A stretch of DNA of 64,000 nucleotides from Maratus speciosus (lineage: Eukaryota; Arthropoda; Arachnida; Araneae; Salticidae). The position numbers and the translations under genes were made by a program. Positions 43,093 through 54,580 of this stretch are shown in pieces (position 1 is the stretch's first letter; each line of letters starts with the position of its first letter). The notes under the pieces were generated by a model. The model saw only the letters and a list, made by a program, of their open reading frames with translations, did no database searches and was not told the origin of the DNA. The stretch covers positions 31,934,087-31,998,086 of the forward strand of contig OZ010787.1 of assembly GCA_963932465.1 (NCBI GenBank). The letters are read 5' to 3'.

Positions 43093-44533
43093 TACAGTCG
43101 TGGGGAAAAAAATAAACACCCCCTACTAACTCCTCAACAAATTAACGTAGAAGAAAGTTACTGGTACCGGACGATTGGAAATAAAGTCTACTTTTAAATG
43201 ATGTATATAAAATTTGCTTAGCGGGTCATCTACATATAAAAACGAACCCAAACTTTTTTTTTAATGGCAATACCCAATTTCAACAAGATATTTCAAAACT
43301 CTGGTTCAAACTACGCCTAGACACCAAATTCCAAGTCATTTAAATGATACGTTTTTGAATTATAAACAGTCAAAATTTAGTGCTTCTAATGTTAAATTAC
43401 ATTTTCATATTTTTATTAATATCTCCTGAAATGATACTCCTAATGCGCTAATTTTTTCTGTAGCAATAATACTAAAATCCCCTGAATATAAATACGTTGA
43501 ATTTGCAATTTTTATAATTTTATGATATCAATTAGGAATTATGAAATTAATATTCGAAAAATTTTTTTATTGCAACCTAAACATTTTTTGATGAATTTGG
43601 ATTTATTAAGTCCTGCTTTATGGAAATCCAAAATTTCAGAACCCAATCGCGCCCATCGGCCTAATCGTTCAGAGTTTTCGTGGTTTTCTTCGAGCCATGA
43701 ATTTCCATGCGTAAATACGGGCTAGGTTCCCTTAGAAAGACCCCCACGGAGGGCACTCCCCCGTCGGGCCTATATCCCTACTGCAGATAATCGGCCGTCA
43801 AAAATCAACCAAACAACCAAAATTTCACATCTTTCTTCCAAGTAGTTTTCAAATTATGCTTAACAAAACGGCAAAATGATGGCTGTCTATGATAGAAGCG
43901 ACTAGATATTTTGAAAATTCTTATGCTATCCTGTAATCTAGCAATCGCTTCAGTTGCCTTGATCAAGAAGGGAGCTCTCTCAATCAACAATCCAGTAAAG
44001 AACTTCAATTTGCATACAGGCCCTAAAATACGCTGGTTTTAAAATAACTAATTTCTCGGAAAATTATCGCGCGAATTGCAACCTAAATATTTTTTGATGA
44101 ATTTGGATTTATTAAGTCTTGCTTTATGGAAATCCAAAAATTCACAACCCAATCGCGCCCATCGGCCTAATCGTTCAGAGTTTTCGTGGTTTTCTTCGAG
44201 CCGTGAATTTCCATGCTTAAATACCGGTTAGGTTCCCTTAGAAAGACCCCCACGTCGGAGGTCAAGTTTTCAAATTATGCTTAACAAAACGGCAAAATGA
44301 TGGCTGTCTATGATAGAAGCGACTAGATATTTTGAAAATTCTTATGCTATCCTGTAATCTAGCAATCGCTTCAGTTGCCTTGATCAAGAAGGGAGCTCTC
44401 TCAGTCAACAATCCAGTAAAGAACTTCAATTTGCATACAGGCCCTAAAATACGCTGGTTTTAAAATAACTAATTTCTCGGAAAATTTTTTGAAGTGTTAG
44501 TAAGGGTGTTTACTTTTTTTTCCCACGACTGTA
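43093..44533. mobile_element. Family P Tc1-like element (P2) with internal duplication
   Basis: Ends TACAGTCGTGGGGAAAA and TTTTCCCACGACTGTA, TA-flanked. The right half is tandemly duplicated (about 43567-44077 and 44078-44486, very similar). Both units include GGCCTAATCGTTCAGAG, CGTGGTTTTCTTCGAGCC and GGTTCCCTTAGAAAGACCCC, a block absent from P1 and P3. That block resembles a widespread insect SINE-like sequence and seems to have been inserted before the duplication. Confidence 0.75.
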
Positions 44534-45467
44534 CGTAATTGATATCTACTTCTGATAGAATTTGGTGATATGAAAGGTGGACCGACCATTAGTTGCCCGT
44601 ATGGATGATAAAATTTAGTAATAGCACTGTAAAATTCGAATATTGAATGTATTTTTGAGGTATTATTTTTTAACTTTTATTTCATAAAAATGAAATATTT
44701 TTCTATAATTGATTCAAAAGTTCTTCCTTTTCAGATAAATTTTATTTCCCCGATTTGCATATTAGGGGTAAAAGCTTCAAACCAGTGAAATGTTTTAAAC
44801 TGTGAAATGGCTCATTTCAACGCGAATTTTAACTGAAAAACGGCAACGTATTGTTCTAATTGTAGCAGAATTACAAGTAATTTTTATAATTTTCAGTTAG
44901 CATTTTTTGTAAATGTAATTTCCTTCTTGCAGGAAATCATGTTTAACAAATTTCTATTTCCATCCGGAAAAGTACCTATACACATCCACTTTGCCGATTT
45001 ACTGGTATTTTTTTTATACAAAACAACTACCTGAATTTTCGAATAATAATTTTTACTATATTTAATGATATACATTCGGTAATAGAAAAAAACTAAAATT
45101 ACAATTAAGAAATTCTCGTAAATATTTTAAATTTAACATATTCACTAAATTGATAACACTGTATAAAGCCCTGTTCCAACATTATATAGGCTCTTTAATT
45201 ATCTTTATTGAAAATGTGCAAATAAAATACTTTGTAACTACAATTTGTTCGAACAAACATTCTATTTTCCTTACAGTTGCAATGAATACCATAAAACTTT
45301 AAAATTTAATGATACTAAATTTAACTTCGTGTCCATTGTTTACAGTAAAACATAAGTAACTGTACAGCATAATTTTTCAAACCAGACATTTTAAATCCAC
45401 GAAATATCCCATCTCAGACAGATATAGAGGCAGAGAAAAATAATGTATCATGTAACTTTTTTTATAT
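44534..45467. other. AT-rich intergenic DNA
   Basis: No feature is recognised. Confidence 0.5.
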
Positions 45468-45475
45468 TCTGATTG

Positions 45476-45844
45476 CAGTGGCGCACCCAGGGTGGGGATT
45501 TCGAGGCACTGGATAACACTTTTTTCTGAGAGCTTTCTTTGCTTTATTTAAATCAAAATTTCAATTAAATTATACGAATCTCATTATATTAACCCTCTGT
45601 CTACGAGAAGGGTCCAATGGACCCGACATGTACATTCAAAATATTTATTCAAACCAGAAATTTCTTCAAAACAAACTAAATTTATAAATCAGACAATAAT
45701 AAGTTAAACAAACAAATTAAATAGTTTTAAGTAAAAATTCTGGTGTAGAATGTTTTTATAAAACTTGAGTAAAATTTTCGGTAGTTCTAGGGTTAAAATT
45801 GTGGTATATAGAGCTTCGAAACACCCACCCCGGTTGCACCACTG
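45476..45844. mobile_element. Family T hAT-like MITE carrying a family A MITE
   Basis: Ends CAGTGGCGCACCCAGGGTGG and CCACCCCGGTTGCACCACTG. Flanks TCTGATTG and CGTGATTG match in 6 of 8 positions, consistent with an aged 8-bp hAT TSD. Interrupted by A5 (45589-45796). Confidence 0.75.
45589..45796 (+). mobile_element. Family A TTAA MITE (A5)
   Basis: TTAA at 45589-45592 and 45793-45796; very close to A6 and A7. Nested in the family T hAT-like MITE. Confidence 0.85.
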
Positions 45845-45970
45845 CGTGATTGGGAGCAATCATGGAACTATTAATAAAGAAGAACTGATATATCCTTAAA
45901 ATAGTGAAGCAAAGCGTTATAAGTAAGCGAACAAACTTAATGCTGGAATCAGGCGTAAATTAACATAGTT

Positions 45971-46267
45971 GCGCCACCTTGTGGACGGAGTGATAATTCA
46001 CATACGCGGGCTTTAGTGTGGCGCGTATTTTCTAAATCTTTAGGCACTCATAGAAATGAATTTTATTTGCCACATTTATTGCAATATAACGACGTTGCAG
46101 GAGAGGCATTCACATGCACTTCACACCACGAAGTTTTCTTCGCCTTATCAGAGGTACTTCAGTTATTAATCAAGGTGAAAAAAACTTTACAATTTTAGTG
46201 ATGTGGGTATGAAAGCAGTTAGGTATCCACCTGTAGTTCACACTCCATCCGCTACGTGGCGCATGAC
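45971..46267. mobile_element. MITE U with TGCGCCAC ends
   Basis: Left GCGCCACCTTGTGGACGGAG and right CACTCCATCCGCTACGTGGC then GCA are imperfect complements about 295 bp apart. TSD not resolved. The reading frame at 46016-46198 has no recognisable domain. Confidence 0.6.
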
Positions 46268-46289
46268 CTTGATTGATGTGACCTCGCTT

Positions 46290-46497
46290 TTAACCCTCTG
46301 TCTACCAGAAGGGTCCAGTGGACCCGACATGTACATTCAGAATATTTATTCAAACCAGAAATTTCTTCAAAACAAACTAAATGTATAAATCAGACAATAA
46401 TAAGTTAAATAAACAAATTAAATAGTTTTAAGTAAAACTTCTGGTGTAGAATGTTTTTATAAAACTTGAGTAAAATTTCCGGTAGTTCTAGGGTTAA
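46290..46497 (+). mobile_element. Family A TTAA MITE (A6)
   Basis: TTAA at 46290-46293 and 46494-46497; GGGTCCAGTGGACCC palindrome (one base different from A5) and GGTAGTTCTAGGG end. Confidence 0.85.
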
Positions 46498-47118
46498 ACT
46501 TGCGGTTACTTCTCCCATTTCAGATAGGAGGCTTACTTATATCGCTTTGTAGTGAAGCTTCAACTGTAACCGTTATCGCATAAGTTGTTTACCGGCAGTG
46601 GAAACTTCCATCAGTAGATTTATATAGAAATTTTCAACTTATTTAAACGCCTTATTATTACAAAATGTCAGTCATAAATAATGGTAGAAACATATTTTCA
46701 TTTTTACTGGTAGGAGTTTAGTTTGGCGGTAGTTGGGCTCTGCGTTTCCGCCATAGTGTGACAAGCAGAGAAACAAACTAACAGTTTTACAAGGCATACT
46801 GACACCAGTAAAAACAAATAGATATTTTTACGACATTTTTGAGAAAAATTTGAATGAATAAGATTCTTAATTATGAGGAAATTTTCTATTCAATTTTACT
46901 GGTGGGAAGTTTGCCCTGGCAATAATCAGAAATTGAAGACCTGATTTTAAAAAAGCAGCCGCCATCTTGTGACAACCTCCTCAGTTACTTCACTCGCAAG
47001 TGGTAGACAGTACACTATATGTCTCCTCCTCTTTATTCATAACTTATTCTGACTCAGATTTACAAAACGGAAAGTTTTTTCTTGATATGACTTAATTAGC
47101 TCCATGAGATTACAACAG

Positions 47119-47295
47119 CAGGGCTCTGACAGGCGACAATTTTTTAATCTATCGCGTACCATTAAAAAAAAAAAATCTTTCATATACACTCTGCCAACAT
47201 GTGCAAGATAAATATGCTACAAAATTTGTATTTTTAAAATAGTGAGGCGAATAGAATATTAAAAAAAAAAAAAAAATTCGCCTGTGGCTGCCCTG
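47119..47295. mobile_element. Family W MITE (W3)
   Basis: Ends CAGGGCTCTGACAGGCG and CGCCTGTGGCTGCCCTG; GCGTACCATTAAAA and AAATAGTGAGGCG inside. Two A-rich tracts. No clean 8-bp TSD. Confidence 0.65.
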
Positions 47296-47394
47296 AGCAG
47301 GGAAGCAAGAAAAACCTTAAAGAATTTATCTCATCGCTAAATTAAAATAAAGCTTTTTTAATACAAAGAATTTTTATGAAGCTATGTAATCTGA

Positions 47395-47935
47395 CCATAA
47401 AACTATTAATAAAGAGGAACTGACATATCCTTAAAATAGTGAAGCTTCAACTGTAACAGCTTTTGCAAAGGTTGATTACCGCCGGCGGAAACTTCCACCA
47501 GTAAGTTTATATAGGAATTTTCTTCTTATTTGAACTCCTAACTAATGCATAATTTCAGTCATAAATAATGGAAGTAACAGATTTTCATTTTTACCTATAA
47601 GGCAGTCAAGCCCTTCGTTTCCGCCATTATGTGTCAATCATTGAAACAATCAGACTGTTTTATCATGCAGACTGACACCAGTAAAAGTAAAAAGAATTTT
47701 TTATCATATTTGTCAGAAAATATTTCCATGTTTAAGATGATTAAATAAGAGGAAATTTTCTATTCAATTTTACTGGTGGGAAGTTTGCCTCGGAGGTAAT
47801 CAGAAACGGTAGATATTTTTTATAAAAGCAGCCTACATCTTGTGACAACCCCCACAGTTCATCAATCGCAACTGGTAGACAGTACACTATATGTCCCCTT
47901 CTCTTTTTTTCGTAACTCCCTTTATCTGAAAGGCT
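47395..47935 (+). mobile_element. Family V element (V3)
   Basis: CATAAAACTATTAATAAAGA at left, inverted CTCTTTTTTTCGTAACTC at right. CTTCAACTGTAACAGC, TTTCCGCCATTATGTG, ACACCAGTAAAAGT and TTTTACTGGTGGGAAG inside, as in V2. Uninterrupted, about 540 bp. Confidence 0.65.
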
Positions 47936-48116
47936 ACGGAATAGAAACATTTAACTATCCAGATTTTATATAAAATGCATTGTCAACTGCCATCATTCAA
48001 TAAGCTATTTTCTTCTATATGTGTTCTGTTATGCACATTTCTTTATAATTTCAATCAGCAACTTATAAAAGGTACTTTACAGTAAATATGTAGCAAATTA
48101 ACACCTTGTAATAATG

Positions 48117-49168
48117 TACAGTCGTGGAAAATAAAAAGTAAACGCCCCTACTAACTTCTCAACAAATTATCGTAGAAGAAAGTTACTGATAACGAACGAT
48201 GGAAATAAAGTCTTCTTTTAAATGATGTATATAAAATTTGCTTAGGGGGCCTACATATTAAAACGAACCCAAACTTCATTTGTTTTTTGGCAATACCCAA
48301 TTTTAACAAGATATTTCAAATCTTGCGTTCAAACTATGCCTAAACACCAAATTTCAACTCATTTGAATGATAAGATTTTGAATTATAAACATTCAAAACT
48401 TAGTGCTTCTAAAGTTAAATTACATTTTCATATTTTTAATAATATCTCCTGAAATTATACTCCTAATGTGCTAATTTTTTGTGTAGCAATAATACTAAAA
48501 TACCCAAACATAAATACGTTGAATTTTTCAATTTTTATAATTTTATGATATGAATTATGAAATTAATATTCGAAAAAATTATGAATTGCAACCTACAATT
48601 TTTTCATAGATTTAGATTTATTAAGTCCTGCTTTATGGAAATCCAAAATTTCACATTTTTCTTCCAAGTAGTTTTCAAATTATGCTTAACAAAACGGCAA
48701 AATGATGATTTAAGGGGCCGTCTATGATGGAAATGAGTAGATATTTTGAAATTTCTTCTGCTATCCTGTAATCTAGCAGTCTTCAATAACTGCTTAAGAT
48801 ACCTTGATCAAGAAGGAGGCTCTCAGTCAACAATCGAGTACCGAACTTCAATTTGGATACAGCCCCTAAAATACGCTCGTTTTATAATAATTAATTTCCC
48901 GGAAACTTATAGTACAAATTGCATAAAAATTTGTTTTTTGGCTAATTGAAGGGTGTAGAGTTCATTTATGCAGTCAGAATTGGGCACTGCTATAGAAAAA
49001 AACAAAGTTATGGTTCGTTTTAATATGTATATAGCCCCCTAAGCAAATTTTATATGCACCATTTAAAAGTAGACTTTATTACCAATCGTGTGGTACCAGT
49101 AACTTTCTTCTACGATAATTATTTGCAGAGTTAGTAAAGAGTGTTTACCTTTTTTTTCCACGACTGTA
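48117..49168. mobile_element. Family P Tc1-like element (P3)
   Basis: Ends TACAGTCGTGGAAAAT and TTTCCACGACTGTA, TA-flanked, with long inverted subterminal repeats (AATGATGTATATAAAATTTG and complement). It lacks the SINE-like block and duplication of P2, so it shows the ancestral interior. Confidence 0.8.
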
Positions 49169-49477
49169 CTAATTTCAAATGCTAAATGATGTAAATTAAA
49201 ACTTTCATACCAGTAAAAATACGTTTATTTCTACTGTTGACATGTTTTGTCATTCGAGTTATGAATAAAAGAGGAGGTGAAATATAATGTACTGTCTACC
49301 AGTTGCGATTGAAGTAACTGAGGGGGTTACCCCCAAATAGACATTAATTTTTGTGTGCGTTATTGTTCTCTAATTTGTACTACGTCATTCGTGGAAAACC
49401 GCATCTAGATTCGATTATTATACGCAATGTTACAACTCTTTAAATTCTGTTCACAAACAGTTTTTGGCTTTTTAATA
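49169..49477. other. Eroded family V fragment and spacer
   Basis: GTACTGTCTACCAGTTGCGA and GAAGTAACTGAGG (near 49290-49325) are the complement of the family V right end. The rest is featureless. Confidence 0.5.
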
Positions 49478-49479
49478 TA

Positions 49480-51187
49480 CCGGGTGATTATAATTAAAGT
49501 TACGATTTAAAAAATTGATAATTTTAAAACTACTGATCAGAAGGGCTTGATAATTGAGCAGAACAATCGTGAGGCAATGAAATTTTGTTTGGCGAAGGAA
49601 AAATCAGTTCCAAAATGTGCCAATAGATGGCGCTGCCAGAGCTCACATTGTCTGGAGATATGCAAATTACTAATACCGGATATGCGCACCGTAGACATAG
49701 CAGTCATAAAAATGCAGAGCACTAGCTCTTTGCCTGAATGCTTCATCATGACTCTGACTGTGAAGGATCGCGCTCTGCTCTTGAAGCTTTTTTATAAGAA
49801 CGATGACTGTGCACTTACAGCTATTAGGAAGTTTCGGACTTTAAAATCGAAAAACAGGGGTCCAATAACCACAAATTGTCTGCTAAATTCGAAGAGACCG
49901 GTTCATTTGACATTAAACGGGGTTGAGGAAGGAAAGCAGTTTCGATTTCGGCAGTGAAAGATGTAGCTACAGCATTACAAGAACAGACTAACAGTGAGGC
50001 TGGAATCAGCAGTACACGGGGAATACTTGATATATCGAACAACACTGTGCGTAAAGTCCTACGGAACATCTTGCGCTGTTATCCGTACGAGATAACTCAT
50101 ATCCAGGAGTTGCTACCTGCTGACCTGGAAGCACGTTAATCTTTTGCACTACAATTTCTTGCCCGGATGGAAGTGGACAACGGATAGCCATGGAACATTC
50201 TGCGGTCTGACGAAGCCCACTTTCATTTACAAGGTTCTGCAAATACGCAAAATTACAGGATATGGGCGATCGAGAATCCGCCCCAGCTACAGCCATTACC
50301 TGTTCAGTATGAAAAGGTCACTGTGTGGTGCGGAATAACGGCAGCGTTTATCGTCGGTCCGTTTTCTTCGAGGAGATCACACCTGCAGTTCCCGTTACCT
50401 GCACCGTTACTGGAAAGCGGTATGAAGCACTTTTGCGTAAACATGTCCTTCCGGCACTTCAGCAGCGTCAGTGTGTGGATCGCACAATATTCATGCATGA
50501 TGCCGCTCCTCCGGACATTGCTACTCCTGTGAAGCAGCTACTGAGAGCTAATTTCGGAGATGATAGTATCATAAGCCGCCATTTTCCAACAACCTGGCCG
50601 CCACGTTCCCCCGAATTAAGCCCGTCTGATTTCTGGCTTTGGGTGTACCTGAAGAATGTTGTTTACAGCGGGCGGATTCAGAATCTAGCCGACTTAAAGG
50701 CAAGCATCACACACCACACCCATTGTATCAGTACAGATACCCTCCAATCTGTTGTAGAGCATACCGTTTTGCGCTTCAAATTAGTAGCGGAACAAGGCGG
50801 AGGGCATATCGAACAACTTATGCCTTAATCATCAGTAAGGTCTTTGTTCCATGGGGCTCGTGTTTTTGTTTCATTTTTTGTCATTATCGCTGTTGTCGCT
50901 GTAAACATGTATTCTTGTCCTTTCGATAATAAATTTTTAGTAAATCCTTGAACTCTATCTTTTCCTTTTGGCTAACAACATTCCTGTGTTTACGGATTAC
51001 ATTTTTGGTCTTTCCATGACATTACTCTCACAACGCCATCTATCGGCACATTTTGGAACTACTTTTTTCCTTCACCAAACAAAATTTCATTGCCTCACGA
51101 TTGTTCTGCTAAAATATCAAGTCATTCTGACCAGTAGTTTTAAAATTATCGATTTTTGAAATCGTAACTTTAATTATAATCACCCGG
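49480..51187 (+). mobile_element. DUF4817-type Tc1/mariner transposon, intact ends
   Basis: The inverted ends exceed 100 bp (CCGGGTGATTATAATTAAAG at left and its complement at right, continuing through CAATCGTGAGGCAATGAAAT). TA lies on both sides (49478-49479, 51188-51189). 1708 bp, with a frameshifted transposase on the plus strand. Well-preserved ends suggest it is fairly young and could still be moved by a related enzyme. Confidence 0.9.
49748..50828 (+). pseudogene. DUF4817-type transposase, frameshifted
   Basis: The N-terminus reads TVKDRALLLKLFYKNDDCA and AIRKFRTLK, a DUF4817-type HTH start. After frameshifts, LRNILRCYPYEITHIQELLP, then RSDEAHFHL (first catalytic Asp), WCGITAAFIVGPF, FMHDAAPP (second catalytic position, usually QDGAPPH), PPRSPELSPSDFWLW (third acidic position, Glu where relatives usually have Asp) and a GGGHIEQL C-terminus. 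The last 167 codons (50325-50828) are one open frame. Full length would be about 350 residues, usual for the group; at least three frameshifts or stops disable it. Confidence 0.85.
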
Positions 51188-51191
51188 TACC

Positions 51192-51432
51192 TTAACCTCT
51201 CACTGCGTTCTTTAACCCGTTCTTTGCGATGACCGTCTTTTACAGAATTTGTAATCTTTTATCACCGGTTCTTTAAAGCAAAAATTTTTTATTATCGAAA
51301 TCGGGGAAAATGTCCTGATTAAATCAGACAAAGTTTTCGATAAAAATAACTGGTGGAAATAACCGAATAGTATTAATTAGACTGAAAAATGCAAGCCCGA
51401 GAATATCTAGGGTTGCGCAGCGAGAGGGTTAA
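51192..51432. mobile_element. Family Q TTAA MITE (Q3)
   Basis: TTAA at 51192-51195 and 51429-51432; CCTCTCACTGCG start, GTTGCGCAGCGAGAGGG end. TTATCACCGGTTCTTTAAAG and AACTGGTGGAAATAACC inside. It abuts the right TA of the DUF4817-type transposon. Confidence 0.8.
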
Positions 51433-51967
51433 ACATGTTTTTCTCAATACTAATGTTTCAGCTTTCTTTAATTTTTGAAATGCTCCTTGCTACTTAATTT
51501 TAGATCAAAATTCATGAAAATTATAAGGAAGAATCCTGATATTGCTTAACCTCTTAATTCTCGATCCCGTCAATATCGTAATACGTCAATAACGTAAGTG
51601 CTTGTCCCTCAAAGGGTTAAAAAATGTCAAAGTTTTGAAAAGTATTAAAATGTATGTGGTATTTTTTTAGCCCCTTATTTCTCGCTCCCGTCAATATCAC
51701 GGGCTGAGGTGTCGTTCGTTATTTCTCGTGCCCGTCATATTTCCGGGCTGGAGATTTATTGCTGGAAAAAACTTCTGAAACCAGAAAAATTTAACTGTCA
51801 TTTGCGTGTGAAGTCTGTGAATAGTCGCAATTGGGATTGGTTTCTGGCGCTGGTTGTGTTATTGGACTTTATATTGCATGTTTCGAAATATATCACATTC
51901 GAAAAAATTATTAATAATCAAAATTTAAGAAGTTCACGCAGGCGCGGTGGGTCACACTCGACTTTCT

Positions 51968-52118
51968 CAGAGCTGCCAAGTCTCCGGCTTTTTGGATACC
52001 AGTATTTTAAGACAGAAAATGTTGTTTTATTTAATTAGAACAATTGGGCGATTTAAAGCAACAATATTTTCTCTAAAATAACAGTGGTGTGCAAAAAGCC
52101 GGAGACTTGATAACTCTG
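51968..52118. mobile_element. Family F palindromic MITE (F3)
   Basis: CAGAGCTGCCAAGTCTCCGG and CCGGAGACTTGATAACTCTG ends; TACCAGTATTTTAAG and AACAGTGGTGTGC inside. Almost identical to F2. No matching 6-bp flank, perhaps because it sits in the centre of N. Confidence 0.85.
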
Positions 52119-52136
52119 AGACAGTCGAGCGTGACC

Positions 52137-52587
52137 GCTGCCATCAAAATACTCAAGGCCAGAGGACGCTGTTTGTGACGTCATCACTAATCGACCAACC
52201 TCTCAATAGTGTACGAATTCACATCAGATAATTTTGAGTAGCAATTTTATTTTACATTATTTGTGGAATATCTATCATCTTCTGAAGCAATAATAACTAT
52301 TTAAACTTACTGGTGAGAATTCGGAATATTCCAATAAAAAATCAATAACACTGTGGCATTCCGCATCTGGCTGAATTTTTATTTAGGGTTTCCGAATTCT
52401 CACCAGTAAGTTTAAATAGTTGTTATTATTTGTAAGATGATATATATATATATATATATATTCCACAAATAAAAGAAAATTGCTATTCAAAATTTTCCGG
52501 TGTGAATTCCAACACTTGTGACAAGTCTGTAGATTAGTGATTACGTCACAAATCGTGTCCTCTGGCCTTGAGTATTACGATGGCAGC
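52137..52587. mobile_element. Family M long palindrome (M3)
   Basis: GCTGCCATCAAAATACTCAA and inverted TTGAGTATTACGATGGCAGC ends; TGACGTCA at 52176-52183; central TCTGGCTGAA. A (TA)n run near 52441-52461 has expanded in one arm. Confidence 0.8.
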
Positions 52588-52943
52588 GGCATGACCCACC
52601 GCGCCGGCGTGAACGTGTTAATGTATATTATATTATTTCAAATATTATTTGTAAAAGATTGTTTGGTGTTGATAAAAAAAGATCGAAGATGTGAAAAATA
52701 AAGATCTCATTCGCATTAATGTGTATGGTGTAAAACAAACATTAAAACACAGAATTCTCGCACGATTTCTTTTCCACAAATGTGAATTTGTTCTATAACA
52801 TCTTTTTTTTTTCGCCTAAAAAAAAGAAAAATAACTAATTGCATATTTTATATTGAAATCTTATAATTACTGAATTTCTGTAATAAAAAATAGGTACTTT
52901 TTTGATGGTTTTTCCAAATATAAAGCAACCGTTAAGGGGTTAA

Positions 52944-53914
52944 AAAGAAACTGTACATGCATTTTAAAATTCGACTTCATTAAGACAATTAAATTGGATT
53001 TTTAACTTAATATAAATCAGAATTTTAATGAAAATAGATATGGAATTCAGAAAAATATCTCTAAAAAATTAACTATTTAAGGGATTAAAAATTCGATGCA
53101 CAGATTTGTTTGTAATAGAGTTTTACGTGATTAAAATCCAAAATCGAGGAAATATCTGAAATATTAAGACGCAAGGAGCTTTTTAAAATTTATTTTTTTT
53201 AAAAGACCTTAAAAATATAATAAGATTGGAAACTTCTTTTATGGTGTTCCATATACTTATGATGAAATGTATACTTGCACCTTATTTCAAATCTTTATTA
53301 TGAAAATTAAAAGAAATTTTTTTAAACGTCCACCGTCCCCTTAAAGTTCGACAAATTAGCAAATTAATCGTTGTTAGTTTAAATAATAAGAAGCCTGAAA
53401 GCAAATTAGATTCGCAAAAATACAAACTTTATATTATTCAGTATATTCCATGCTTTTTGATAAATTAAAATATAGCCTTAAACGTTTCAATATCTGCTTA
53501 GTAACCGAACAACCCCCGAAATTGAAGAATATCATTTGCGCTAAAATAGTCCCAATTAATTTTGATAATTACTCAGGGTTGTATGAAATACCATTTATTA
53601 GAGCAGACGGATGAAACATTTCTATATTGGAGAATATAGGTGATATTAAATATAATAGAAAAAACACAGCCCTAGCAAGATTTATCATGACGAAACCATC
53701 CAAATAAATTTCAATAAAAGTAAAATAATTTCCCCCTCCAGTCTATGCTTTCCATCTATAATAGTAGTAAACATAGATATTGTAACGCGCAAAAATCCAA
53801 TATATAACGACACAGCATCATTTCACTTACCAAAAATGTGGCTCGAGTTACTCAATGGTTATGAAAATAAAAATAAAATTAACATCCGAGTAAAATAAAA
53901 TATAATGTGATAAT
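52944..53914. other. AT-rich intergenic DNA
   Basis: No feature is recognised. Confidence 0.5.
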
Positions 53915-54081
53915 CAGTGTTGACAGTGGGCTACTTTTCTTTTAAATTCAGAGTATTTGATTGGCACAACATTTTTTATGTCATTAATTAAGGCAAAAAC
54001 AAGGGGAATTTTAGGATTACAGAAAAAATGGTGCCAATCAAGAAATTTGAATTTTAAAAAAGTATCCCAATGGCCACACTG
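53915..54081. mobile_element. Family G hAT-like MITE (G3), uninterrupted
   Basis: CAGTGTTGACAGTGGGC and CCCAATGGCCACACTG ends; GATTGGCACAACATTTTT / AAAATGGTGCCAATC subterminal arms; central GTCATTAATTAAGGC. This copy shows the unoccupied sites into which D1 (in G1) and the Helentron (in G2) inserted. Confidence 0.8.
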
Positions 54082-54413
54082 TCAGAAAATGAAAGAATAC
54101 GTGAAAAATGAATGATGGCGTTTCATAGATCGCACAAATTTAGAATAGTTTTAATTACACAGGCACTTCGAAAATGTCCTCTATTTCCCCCCATCACATA
54201 CGAATTTTTGTAACATCGATATCGATATTTTTGCTAAAATCCTATTTGAAAAGGAATTCTCTCGGACAATTTCGCATGTACTATCTGGGAACAGTGATTT
54301 TATCCATGTAAATCTATGTAAAAAAAAAAAAAAAAAATCGAGTCTCGGTAAGGCAAATTGATTTTTCAGTAATCGATTATTTTGTTATAGGTTTGAATGG
54401 TTTAAAATAACTG

Positions 54414-54580
54414 GGTCTATCGGAAAGTTGTGTCGTGTTGGGAAAATCAATTCGCACTGGAAAATTCTATCATTTAATTATTAGATATTAATTCCAGTAT
54501 CTAATGTCTAATAATTACCTGGCAGAATTTATCGGTACGAATTGAATTTTCCAACTTGACACGAATTTCCAACCGACCAC
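54414..54580. mobile_element. Palindromic MITE with GGTC ends
   Basis: Arms TGTCGTGTTGGGAAAATCAA / TTGAATTTTCCAACTTGACA with CAATTCGCACTGG / CGGTACGAATTG, and central TAATTATTAGATATTAATTC. Near-continuous hairpin. TSD unclear. Confidence 0.6.

Larger units (their letters stand above)
45910..46549. mobile_element. 640-bp hAT-like element, exact 8-bp TSD
   Basis: Ends CAAAGCGTTATAAGTAAGC and GCTTACTTATATCGCTTTG; flanked by TAGTGAAG exactly (45902-45909, 46550-46557). It lies inside family V2 and itself carries MITE U (45971-46267) and family A6 (46290-46497). No transposase. Confidence 0.85.
45860..47060 (+). mobile_element. Family V element (V2) with nested insertions
   Basis: Left GGAACTATTAATAAAGAAGA and right TCCTCCTCTTTATTCATAAC are imperfect inverted ends. 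CTTCAACTGTAACC, TTTCCGCCATAGTGTGACA, ACACCAGTAAAAAC and TTTTACTGGTGGGAAG lie inside, with GCCGCCATCTTGTGAC (YY1-type) near 46966. A hAT-like element (45910-46549) is inserted, with exact 8-bp TSD. V3 at 47395-47935 is an uninterrupted relative. Confidence 0.65.
51929..52617. mobile_element. Element N with GC-rich ends, TTAA TSD
   Basis: Ends GAAGTTCACGCAGGCGCGGT and CACCGCGCCGGCGTGAACGTG, flanked by TTAA on both sides (51925-51928, 52618-52621). The O1 copy carries a single TTAA at this point (AAAATTTAATGCATG), confirming the TSD. Inner inverted GTCACACTCGAC / GTCGAGCGTGAC. Hosts F3 and M3. Confidence 0.85.
51671..52943 (-). mobile_element. Family O TTAA element (O2) with nested insertions
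   Basis: Starts CCCCTTATTTCTCGCTCCCG (left flank TTAG) and ends ACCGTTAAGGGG followed by TTAA (52940-52943). Its halves match the uninterrupted O1 copy (32335-32901) in inverse orientation. It is interrupted at AAAATTTAA by element N. Confidence 0.8.

Noticed and set aside
50006..50296. Minus-strand 96-codon frame
   Set aside because: Antisense shadow of the DUF4817-type transposase.
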